From positions 1-13,868 of the forward strand of contig AUXH01000515.1 of assembly GCA_000482145.1 (NCBI GenBank): a DNA stretch of 13,868 bases, in the 5' to 3' direction. Both the position numbers and the translations under genes were made by a program. The DNA is from Strigomonas culicis. Its lineage: Eukaryota; Euglenozoa; Kinetoplastea; Trypanosomatida; Trypanosomatidae. A model generated the notes under the pieces. The model had not been told where the DNA came from, did not search any database, and saw nothing but the letters and a program-made list of their open reading frames with translations. Shown here piece after piece: positions 7,301-13,868 of this stretch (its first letter is position 1; each line of letters opens with the position of its first letter).

Positions 7301-8197
7301 GCGGCTCATTTCGTAGCTCCAGTGGTGGCTGACCGGGTGGGGCGAGCCCACGGAGGACATGGAGGCCATCGAGGCGGGCAGCGCCTCCGGCGGCGCCCCG
7401 TGCACGACCGTGCAGACAACGAAGAGTGCCTCGACGAGGATGATGATCCACGTCGCGTGGGTGATGACGCCGTGGGAGGAGAGGGACCGGCGCGCGCCAT
7501 CCTGCGCGGCGCCGGGCGGCGACCACTGGACGAGCCAGTCCGAGTGCGTGCCGACCAAAAAAACAGCGCAGACGGCCGCCATCAGGGCGAGAAAAAAGCG
7601 GCGCCGCGACTTCTCGTGACCCATGTAGCGCGCGCGGCTGCGTAGGAGTGGGTAGTCGCGCTGCTCGTGCGTGATGGACGCGTCCATCATCGCCTCGGCG
7701 ACGCAGTTGATGGACTTGTGGCCAATCACGGCCACGGACATGCCTAGCGTGAGAAAGGGGATAATCTGGATGACGATGTCGCCCACCCCATTCAGCAGGG
7801 TGTACCAGCTACTAACATTGTACGGCCGGCGCTCCATCTCCTGCGTGACCGGCACGACCAGCACCCACACGATGCGCTGCAGCTCGCTGTGGGTCAGCGC
7901 GATGATGGCCGCGATGAGCGGCACGTAGTACACACTGAAGGTGAGGCGGATGAAGCTGTCCGTGTACACGTGAAGCTCATCAGGGAGGTACAGCGACCGC
8001 AGCAGCACCTTGATGAAGTGCAGGTACAGCCGCACATAGTGCAGCAGGCGGCGCCACGGGCGCTGGCAGAGCGCCACCAGGCGTGTCAGCGCGCGCGCCA
8101 GCAGCGAGGGAGCCGCATCGGGCGGAGACGCGGAGGCCTCCGTCGGGATCCGCTGCTGCGCTGCGAGCGTGGTTTCAGTCTCACGTTTCGTCTTCAT
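4355..8197 (-). CDS. Polytopic membrane class-3 lipase (DAGL-like architecture)
   Basis: The 1280-aa protein ends in an alpha/beta-hydrolase domain of the lipase class 3 family (about 960-1280), which hydrolyses acyl esters of glycerolipids. The nucleophile motif GHSLGG is at 1174-1179 (Ser1176), and the oxyanion-side strand VRGTD is at 1046-1050. The acid is probably Asp1226 or Asp1227 in SSDDIVPF. His1240, His1241 or His1253 could complete the triad. Two membrane blocks precede it: about five hydrophobic segments at 55-266 and four at 644-753, plus one at about 873-897. A Ser/Ala/Gly-rich, probably disordered linker of about 350 residues (270-620) separates the blocks. No signal peptide is evident. 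The general plan recalls diacylglycerol lipases, but those have four spans. The true substrate is unknown. The start at 8197 is needed to keep the first spans, yet its leader is unusual (see the uORF and acceptor entries). Confidence 0.9.
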   Translation of the reverse strand: MKTKRETETTLAAQQRIPTEASASPPDAAPSLLARALTRLVALCQRPWRRLLHYVRLYLHFIKVLLRSLYLPDELHVYTDSFIRLTFSVYYVPLIAAIIALTHSELQRIVWVLVVPVTQEMERRPYNVSSWYTLLNGVGDIVIQIIPFLTLGMSVAVIGHKSINCVAEAMMDASITHEQRDYPLLRSRARYMGHEKSRRRFFLALMAAVCAVFLVGTHSDWLVQWSPPGAAQDGARRSLSSHGVITHATWIIILVEALFVVCTVVHGAPPEALPASMASMSSVGSPHPVSHHWSYEMSRSRSVVGPLAAAAPLPAARRGQCVSGSSDAPLPDATADVRTGYLSLPVSARREGQEGGGGEHAPLDADASNYSIASSDKESSEGTLCQTPKTRRPSYHSELLLAPQVASTSVRATDGEEGGTPQIEPTGADSAASSSCATPARGDAAAGAAADHSSAAQRVLHLTREHLLERQPPSNEHFQDAHAAKGGGSGSGCSTPHRHASLTSQADYKNHFSDSPSLHKMKAALLEGSRTPPPEPTAADGGGSGVPLRTRKMRFSSPTSRALLDKNNHKKSFATYLFSQGNRTVPSPHSTPLDAGRDGDRSPTLGPALRHSSSEGYTFSDGVYNFIIYVENDWWKHNIHFMRYIGFWLAVVFGVFFTLWRSFAFGFGATITMLLYLNFPHLLGYTTLTIADAVLRCSRSYAWLFRHPDALAPFLFLLTPYEAIVLYTFYYFRHHSPMLLLLLCVNVLLLARTIDLVRAFDTTSHGCVRWSDARTNRRLWPSLAMLLEDAYELQYTGVEEVGLDLAFDISKMELTHGDQVVQLRRTQVIPYGAARFYLHSRHFYAYTVPRVLTFQTSASVGNHQVRVAKVVLRAITLTALLIFAGIACGMVVQAAFPQLRPLPVRVTVSDDLSRLSVDHLVSHLHIHTTQQPAAADERAQLGAKWDPRLEALRRRGRDLYPRLCEMEHHGTTTLELSLLSLAAYLFNADEVRSLLTFMNAHFDSDWELRARHGDRCVAGDSNHEPTSWQGFIELSSRRRDVSVVAVRGTDMSSFTDFLIDVNLFMEMTLYQVLARVIPGVVLIPHELVGNTLRILSMPPEEDRVPWAAGARETWQDLAASGNHSLRACQQNNYRRDFYVDAYNHLAYVGSRRHFREPGAGAREDWRPSHVVLTGHSLGGAVAAILAAQLDVPAVVFSAPGIALLRHRFGLALHKVHRNVVSVISSDDIVPFIGTNGGEVHHMQCMAARKDLCHAVEFTIGALWRSCDSLQERFPDIDDFY

Positions 8198-8223
8198 GTT
8201 AGCATGTAGAGCGATGGATGCAT
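8194..8223 (-). other. Nine-codon uORF overlapping the lipase start
   Basis: An ATG at 8223 opens MHPSLYMLT, ending with TGA at 8196-8194. The stop overlaps the lipase start as ATGA, in a different frame. A second in-frame ATG is at 8205. If the leader reaches 8223, ribosomes would meet this uORF first. It could lower or couple lipase translation; that role is inference. Confidence 0.5.
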
Positions 8224-8716
8224 AAATAAATAAGTGAAGATATAGATTAAAAAAAAAAAAGAAGCAACGGGACGATATGTATCGAGACGGTATAAAAGCA
8301 ACTTTATAGTGTTTATATATATATAAAAAGAATGATCTATTTCTGCTCTATATAGAGTATGTTTCCTTTTTAAACTCTAAACAAAAAGAGAGAAACGAAT
8401 GTAAAGAAAAGAAAGAAATGAATGAATAGCATCTTTGTCTGAGTACCATATGAGTTTCCCTTCCCTCTTGTGTACTATTATCGTTAGTTCTCTTGTTACT
8501 TTTTTTTTTTGTTTATTCGTTGACGTGTCATGGTCATTAAAGTACTTATATGACTTATATTAAAAGTAAAACGTTTGTTAAATTCTTCTTCGCCCCTTTT
8601 CGACCATGTAAGATAATACCAGCAATACTAAGAGAAGGCATCAAGTATCCTTGTCTTGTATACATTTTTTTTTTTTGGTGTGTATGTGCGTGTACTTTTG
8701 ATGGCGTAACTGCTGC
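8198..8716. other. Intergenic region between lipase and acyltransferase
   Basis: This AT-rich spacer holds the acyltransferase 3' UTR (right part) and the lipase leader (left part). It includes the candidate acceptor near 8377, a uORF at 8194-8223 and short TA repeats near 8316-8326. The small plus-strand ORF at 8550-8771 is a chance product of T-rich sequence. No RNA gene is seen. Confidence 0.7.
8377..8420 (-). promoter_or_regulatory. Candidate spliced-leader acceptor of the lipase gene
   Basis: On the minus strand a long C/T-rich tract ends TTTTTGTTTAG, with AG at 8378-8377, giving a leader of about 179 nt. A second T12 tract lies closer, at about 8250-8261, but no AG follows it until codon 2 of the lipase. 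The upstream acceptor is the only tract/AG pair that leaves the start codon intact and has a strong tract. Confidence 0.5.
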
Positions 8717-11700
8717 TCATATTTTTGCGCCTTCCATTAGCTTCGCGTACTTCTCCAGCACCACCTTTTGAATCGCCTTTTTCTCTGAGAGCAAATCCGC
8801 TGGCACGCGAGCCCGCATGGGCGCCAGCTGCGCCAACAGCCGGCGCAGCGGCGCCAGCCCACCGACTTCCTCCTCCCCGCTGCCGCCGCTGCTCTGTGTA
8901 GGGGCGGATGGCAGTGCAGACACCGCCGCCGCGGTGGCGGCCGCGTACGAGAAGCTAGGCCCCTTGGGCCCCACCACGCGCCGCAGGAAGGCCATCTCCA
9001 CGAGGGCATCGAAGTAGTGCTGTACGACTTCACGGCTCGCAGCGACAATGTAGTCCACACAGACGGCGTCCTTCGTGCGCGGGCTCTCCGCCACGGTGGG
9101 GAAGTGGGTCTCCTGGTAGATGGCTTGATAGCTCTTGCTGGTCGCCAGTAGCGTCTCTTTCACGGGGAGCACCACCGCACCCGCCGCCGCCGCGGACGGC
9201 AGCAGCGGCGCCACCAGCGCCTCCACGCTTACGACCACCACGTACATGGCCTCAATGTGGGGGAAAAGGAGCTGCTGCGTGAAGTAGTACAGGGGGTTGA
9301 CCGGGATCGAGACGACGGAGCTGTTCTTCTGCTGAGTATGGTTGTTGTTATTGTTGCTGCTGCTGAGGCCTTGTTGTATGCGCTGCAGGGTCACCGTCAT
9401 CCAGGAGTCGAAGGCACAGGGGCTGTACTTGGAGTAGCTCGGGAACTCGACGCTGCAGAACTGGTGGAGCAGCCCCGTCATGTTGGCCAGCACGTCCTGA
9501 CGCACCTGGCGCGTGGCGCCCGCCGTCCGCGCGGCATCCTCTGTACGTCGGCCGTCGTGCGCGTCAGAGAGCGAGGTGAGCGCGGCCGGCGCGGCGTCGC
9601 CGGCCGTCCCGTAGCCGTGCGCCACCACGGACAGCATGGCCTCGTCCATGAAGACGTGGATGAGCTGATTCGTGCTAATGTTAATGCCGATGCGCGCTAT
9701 CAGCGCCTCCTCCGGATCCTCCGCGCCGTCCTCATCGCCGGCGTGCGGCGCGGTGGGGGGGGCCCGCCGGCGGTACACCACCTCTTCCTTCTCACTCAGG
9801 TAGACAAACCGGCGCAGGCGCGCGAGCGACACGCGCACCATCTCTTCACTCGTGCGGGACTGGATGTCCGTCCGCAGCTTCCCGTCCCGCTCGTTGATGC
9901 GGGCCTTGAGCCACCCGAAGTAGCTGTACAGCACCTGCAGCGGCACCCCGCGGCAGCCGCCGTGCGCCGCGTGAAGTGGCTCAAAGGCCTCCACCAGCGC
10001 GGCGACCAGCGCCGGCGGTGTGATGATGATGTTGCGCTGCAGCGCGTCCGTGAGGGCCCAGCCCAGCCCCGTCAGCATCCACGACGGCGTGTGGCTCGCC
10101 GTCTTGTACAGCAGCTGCCGGTCCTTCTCCCTCGCCAGCTGCGCGTCGGCTGGTGCGGCAGCCGCCGCGTCGCCACCACGCGCCGGTGGCGCTGCCTTGG
10201 GCGCGTAGGGGGCGGGGCAGTAGCAGGCGAAGGGGCCCTGCGCCGGGTCCGCCGCGTGGCGCGCCTGCAGCCGGCGCAGCGAGAGCGGGTCGCCGAAGTA
10301 GATGTTGACGGAGCCGTGCGGCGCCTGGCGCAGGGCGAGGCCGGCCTTGATCATGTTGGGGAGGCTCTCCGGCGGCTTCGGCACCCCCAGCAGCTCGCGC
10401 GCGTACATGCGGCCCTCCAGCAGCGCATCGTAGGACAGGCTGACCGGCACGAAGAGCACGTCGTCCACCTCGTTCTGCCCCTTCTCGAAAAAGGCGTCCG
10501 TGATGAACTTGAGGATGCCGATCTTGGGCGCCATCGTCTTGCCGGTGCGGCTGCGCGTGCCCTCGAGAAAGAACTCTACCGTCTGCTGGTGGCGCACCAG
10601 CTGCTTCATATACTCCCGGAAGCAGAGGCTGTACAGCGCGTCGCCACGGAAGGAGCGCCGCATGAAGAAGGCGCCGCACGACCGCATCACCTCCGAGAAC
10701 TTGCCCATCTTCAAGAAATCCTCGCCGGACACGATGTGCGGGTGCGGGAGGCAGCTGACAATAAGGACGAAGGTCAGCACGATGAAGTCGACGTAGGAGC
10801 GGTGGTGCGGGACCAGCACGACTTGCGTGCGGGGCAGCTGGAAGAGTCGGAACAGCTTCATATGCGCGTCGCGGTTCATCTGAACGCGGTCGTAGACGTT
10901 GTTGAAGAGATAGCGCACGAGCAGCCCGGTGCAGCAGCACTTGTAGTGGTCGAGTGTGTCGCCGATGCGCAGCAGCATCTGCCGCGCGCGCTGCTGCACC
11001 GCGGCGACGGGCACGCCCTCCTCCGCCGCGATGTTGCGCGCGATGCGCTGCACCTCCGGCTGGCCGAGGAGGCTCGCGAGCCGCGCGGGCGTCATGCCGG
11101 GCACGACCGGCATCGGGTGGCCGTTCGGCTGGAAGCCCTGTCGCAGGAACCAGTCGATCGCGCCGAGCGCGCGGCGCGAGACGATGGGGTGCTCCGGCAG
11201 CGCCACGGCGGGGTCGTAGATGAGGTTCGCGACCGACAGCCGCGTCGGCCGCGGAAAGACAATCGCGGCTGTGCCGGCGGTGAAGAGCGCGGCGGTCTGG
11301 TCCAGCACCGCCAGCGCGATGGTGCGCACGTACATGTCAAAGTCGACCGTGCGCAGGGCGACGAGCTGCACGAGCGGCGCCGTCTGCGGCTGCAGGGCGA
11401 GCTTCTCGAGCAGGTAGGTGTACGTGGCCGTGTGAAAGGCGCGGGGAGATGTGTTGTACGGCGTGGACGGGATCGCCGCGGCGGCCGCGCGCTCCCGCCG
11501 GGAGAGGGCCCGCGAGGGCTGCAGCGTGTTCGGCAGCGTCGCGAGCCGCTGGGTGGCGCGGATGCTGCCGTCCAGGAGGCCGAAGGAGTACTGCAACAGA
11601 GATTTCACATCCGCACCGCCGCTGCTGTTGTTCTGCTGCTGCTGGGGGAGCGCCTCCACAAATGCCAACACCTTTTGGCGCCGCTGCATCTCTCGCGACC

Positions 11701-13249
11701 GCTCGAGCGGCGGCAGCAGCGTGTTGTTGCCTATCCGAAACACCTTGAAGTCCTTCCGGTTGAACATGGCAACCAAGTTGGGCTTGTCACTGAAGAGGTG
11801 CGACCAGCTGCCGGGCGCATCCTCCGTCGATGGATCGCCGTTCGTGCTGTTCTTCTTCGCGTAGCACTGGTCGACGGCCGCCTTGATCTCCTTTGCGTAG
11901 CGGCCATAGTAGTCGACCAGGTACTCCATGAGCATCCCCCACACCATGGTTTGCTCCGGCATGGCGATGGAGACGACGGAGGTGACGGACACATTGCCTC
12001 CACCCGTTTTCTCGATGGTGGCCGCTTGCGGCTTCTTCTTCGATGACTGCGGCTGCTGTTCGTGTTCCATGAGGTTCGCCAGCTGGAGCAGGGCGGTGTT
12101 CAGCGCGACATCGACGGGCACCACCAGCACCGGCGTCAGCCGCTGGATCGCGGCTGGCAGGTGCTGCAGTGTGCCCAGCATCATGTGCAAGCACACGAGC
12201 GGCAGCAGCGAGTGGTTATAGTAGTTCTTGCTGCAGCCCATCCCCGCTGCCACGGCCGAGGTGGCGGCGGGCGCGCCAGCTGAGGGGACCGCCTGGCACG
12301 GCGCGGCGTGGCACACGCTAAAGTACGTGAGGCTATAGTCGAGCGCGGGCGGCGCGAAGGCGCGCACCCACGTATAGCACACACTCCACTGCAGCCGACG
12401 CGGCGCCAGGTCCTTCTTGAGGTCCCCCAGCACCCGCGTCGAGGAGGCGGCTGACGCTTCCTTGGGCGCGGTTTCTGTCTGGACAACTTCCGGCGTCTCC
12501 TCTTGGAGGAAGAAGAGATCCTCCTCCAGGAGCACCTCGCGCGACCGGTCGTCCGCCAGCACCAGCAGGTGGCCGCGCGGGGCCTCCCGTGGTCGCAGCC
12601 GCTCGATGGCGTCAAAAAAGGCCTGCGACTCGGCCACAATCGCGCGGCGCAGCTGCTCCTTGGGCGGCTCCGCGGCGGCGTCGGCCGCGAGGCGGGGCGG
12701 CAGCAGGTCCGCATTCAGAAGGAAGACGAAGGCATCGCTCGCGAAGGACGCGGCGGTGCCGGACGCGGCGAAGAGCGTGGTCGCGTCCGGCACGACGCGA
12801 ACGCGGTCGAGCAGCGCATCCACCGCGTCCTCGCGCAGCGGAAAGACGCGCTCGCCGCCGTAGTAGTGCTGATAGGAGAGGAAGGTGTCTGCAAGGACAT
12901 CGAAGTTCGTCCGGCCCAGGTCGTTGTTCAGGCGGCGGTGGGCCTTCATGATGCCGCGGATGCGCACCAGCGCCTCGCCCACGGCCGCCGGCGGCTCCCC
13001 CTGCTGCCCGTCCGCGCCGCTGCCGGCGAAGCTCGTGAGGATGATCTCCTGCGAGGGGTGCACGAAGCGCGAGGTGGCGAGCGCGGCCGCGTGAAGGGCG
13101 CCAAGGGTGTGGAGGCTGTTCACCAGTATAATGCGCTTTACGGAAATGCTCTCGCGTTGTTTATTATTATTATTGTCCGGGAAAGGTAAACACGTTGCTA
13201 TAGGCCTCACATGGGCGTTATAATTCAAGTTGCTAAAAGAGGATGCCAT
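8717..13249 (-). CDS. DAT: Dihydroxyacetone-phosphate acyltransferase (DHAPAT/GNPAT family)
   Basis: The 1510-aa protein should acylate DHAP at sn-1, the first step of ether-lipid synthesis, in glycosomes. All four PlsC motifs are present: HHRSYVD (815-821; His816, Asp821), GAFFMRR (859-865), FFLEGTRSRTGK (893-904; Glu896) and VPVSLSYD (934-941). GAFFMRR, ELLGVPKP and YFGDP are typical of DHAPAT rather than bacterial PlsB. The C-terminal INISTNQLIHVF block resembles the GPAT C-terminal region. Human GNPAT is about 680 aa. This protein adds roughly 700 residues before the domain, and Leishmania DAT is also known to be long. It ends AKI, a PTS1-like tripeptide. Asn/Gln runs lie near 50, 537 and 1300. 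Start 13249 is chosen because an acceptor lies 36 nt upstream; the ORF's Met at 13321 merely translates the pyrimidine tract. It is the first gene of the minus-strand trio. Confidence 0.93.
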   Translation of the reverse strand: MASSFSNLNYNAHVRPIATCLPFPDNNNNKQRESISVKRIILVNSLHTLGALHAAALATSRFVHPSQEIILTSFAGSGADGQQGEPPAAVGEALVRIRGIMKAHRRLNNDLGRTNFDVLADTFLSYQHYYGGERVFPLREDAVDALLDRVRVVPDATTLFAASGTAASFASDAFVFLLNADLLPPRLAADAAAEPPKEQLRRAIVAESQAFFDAIERLRPREAPRGHLLVLADDRSREVLLEEDLFFLQEETPEVVQTETAPKEASAASSTRVLGDLKKDLAPRRLQWSVCYTWVRAFAPPALDYSLTYFSVCHAAPCQAVPSAGAPAATSAVAAGMGCSKNYYNHSLLPLVCLHMMLGTLQHLPAAIQRLTPVLVVPVDVALNTALLQLANLMEHEQQPQSSKKKPQAATIEKTGGGNVSVTSVVSIAMPEQTMVWGMLMEYLVDYYGRYAKEIKAAVDQCYAKKNSTNGDPSTEDAPGSWSHLFSDKPNLVAMFNRKDFKVFRIGNNTLLPPLERSREMQRRQKVLAFVEALPQQQQNNSSGGADVKSLLQYSFGLLDGSIRATQRLATLPNTLQPSRALSRRERAAAAAIPSTPYNTSPRAFHTATYTYLLEKLALQPQTAPLVQLVALRTVDFDMYVRTIALAVLDQTAALFTAGTAAIVFPRPTRLSVANLIYDPAVALPEHPIVSRRALGAIDWFLRQGFQPNGHPMPVVPGMTPARLASLLGQPEVQRIARNIAAEEGVPVAAVQQRARQMLLRIGDTLDHYKCCCTGLLVRYLFNNVYDRVQMNRDAHMKLFRLFQLPRTQVVLVPHHRSYVDFIVLTFVLIVSCLPHPHIVSGEDFLKMGKFSEVMRSCGAFFMRRSFRGDALYSLCFREYMKQLVRHQQTVEFFLEGTRSRTGKTMAPKIGILKFITDAFFEKGQNEVDDVLFVPVSLSYDALLEGRMYARELLGVPKPPESLPNMIKAGLALRQAPHGSVNIYFGDPLSLRRLQARHAADPAQGPFACYCPAPYAPKAAPPARGGDAAAAAPADAQLAREKDRQLLYKTASHTPSWMLTGLGWALTDALQRNIIITPPALVAALVEAFEPLHAAHGGCRGVPLQVLYSYFGWLKARINERDGKLRTDIQSRTSEEMVRVSLARLRRFVYLSEKEEVVYRRRAPPTAPHAGDEDGAEDPEEALIARIGINISTNQLIHVFMDEAMLSVVAHGYGTAGDAAPAALTSLSDAHDGRRTEDAARTAGATRQVRQDVLANMTGLLHQFCSVEFPSYSKYSPCAFDSWMTVTLQRIQQGLSSSNNNNNHTQQKNSSVVSIPVNPLYYFTQQLLFPHIEAMYVVVVSVEALVAPLLPSAAAAGAVVLPVKETLLATSKSYQAIYQETHFPTVAESPRTKDAVCVDYIVAASREVVQHYFDALVEMAFLRRVVGPKGPSFSYAAATAAAVSALPSAPTQSSGGSGEEEVGGLAPLRRLLAQLAPMRARVPADLLSEKKAIQKVVLEKYAKLMEGAKI

Positions 13250-13285
13250 TTTGTTTTGTATTCGCTTACTATTATAATAGTGAGT

Positions 13286-13319
13286 CTGATCAAAAAAAGG
13301 AAAAAAAGGGAGAAAAAAC
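13286..13319 (-). promoter_or_regulatory. Predicted spliced-leader acceptor of the DAT gene
   Basis: On the minus strand three T/C blocks (about 28 pyrimidines) are followed by GATCAG, with AG at 13287-13286. Splicing here gives a 36-nt leader without upstream ATGs and fixes translation at 13249. Confidence 0.85.
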
Positions 13320-13822
13320 AACTATGCTTTTTTTCTTCTCTTTTGAAAGTAATTATTATAATATATCTATCTATCCCTGAAACCTTTTAGATAATAAAGA
13401 TAAAACAAAGAGGAAGAGGAGCGAATGTAGTCTACATTGATTTTTATTTTGTAGAAATCCACTTGTTGTTCATGTTAACGTAAGCAAATGAAGTTCTATA
13501 TAAATACAAACGCACTTGACATAAATAAAGCTTAAAAAAAAGGATAATAATAAGGAGTTTTTTTTGTCCATTCTTTTGCTATCGTTCATCAAATATCATA
13601 ATATGTGTATAAGCGTATAAAAAATTGAAGATGTATGCAACAAAAAAAGTGTAAACAGATAGACAAAGGACTTTTGTGTGCTTTCACACTTTATCACAAA
13701 GTATGAAAGCAACCATCATAATAGTAAAAGTAATTAAAACGAAAGAAATTGTGTTGTATAAGGTGATGAGGTTTGGCGCTGCTTGCCGTGGCACGCGAGG
13801 CGCTAACCATTCGCATCCTCAA

Positions 13823-13825
<3 letters not shown>

Positions 13826-13868
<43 letters not shown>
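13826..13868. repeat. (TA)n microsatellite running off the window end
   Basis: Forty-three bases of perfect TA repeat extend to the last base, so its full length is unknown. Confidence 0.95.

Larger units (their letters stand above)
13250..13868. other. AT-rich region upstream of DAT
   Basis: Beyond the DAT leader and acceptor, this should be the 3' UTR of the next minus-strand gene, outside the window. It holds a purine-rich run at 13396-13423 (a pyrimidine tract on the minus strand) and scattered T runs. A short GC-rich islet lies at about 13770-13815, and a terminal (AT)n. I see no ORF with protein-like composition and no RNA gene. Confidence 0.7.

Noticed and set aside
9257..12046. 929-codon plus-strand ORF opposite DAT
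   Set aside because: It shows the same antisense composition effect, with Arg/His/Val/Leu-rich text and no motif. It lacks a pyrimidine tract and AG upstream on the plus strand.
13250..13321. N-terminal extension of DAT to a Met at 13321
   Set aside because: The FFLPFFPFF-type text is the translated pyrimidine tract, and the acceptor at 13287-13286 removes it.

Overview
The window looks like nuclear chromosomal DNA of a trypanosomatid (Kinetoplastea). The evidence is three very long intronless ORFs, all on the minus strand, each GC-rich and separated by AT-rich spacers. Pyrimidine tracts followed by AG stand just upstream of the start codons, as expected for spliced-leader trans-splicing. 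The proteins are a BT1-family pteridine/folate-type transporter, a membrane class-3 lipase and a very long DHAP acyltransferase, and a tightly packed Pol III tRNA cluster lies beside them. The species cannot be fixed from the sequence alone.

Layout, left to right. Positions 1-704 hold four tRNA genes: Met(CAT)+, Ile(AAT)+, Ser(TGA)- and Leu(TAG)+, each followed by its own T-run terminator. The spacer between the divergent Ser and Leu genes is GC-rich and can fold, but holds no RNA I recognise. Positions 705-1745 are AT-rich, carry microsatellites and several pyrimidine tracts, and have no credible gene. The BT1-family transporter follows (1746-3848, minus, 700 aa), then a multi-membrane-span class-3 lipase (4355-8197, minus, 1280 aa), then a PlsC-type acyltransferase of the DHAPAT/GNPAT family (8717-13249, minus, 1510 aa). 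The right flank is AT-rich and ends inside an (AT)n microsatellite.

All three protein genes are transcribed leftwards towards the tRNA cluster. This looks like the 3' end of a polycistronic unit that stops at a tRNA array. Clean splice acceptors place the BT1 start at 3848 and the acyltransferase start at 13249. In both cases the ORF's first Met lies upstream of the acceptor and merely translates flanking or pyrimidine-tract sequence. The lipase start is less clear: the first AG after the nearest T tract falls inside codon 2, and a nine-codon uORF overlaps the start codon.

Two adjacent genes act on lipids. The acyltransferase should catalyse the first step of ether-lipid synthesis in the glycosome, and the lipase should hydrolyse acyl esters at a membrane. 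I see no mobile element, CRISPR array or virus. I found no clearly new system. The most interesting points are the lipase's architecture and start, the huge extensions and AKI terminus of the acyltransferase, and the unexplained spacers around the tRNAs.
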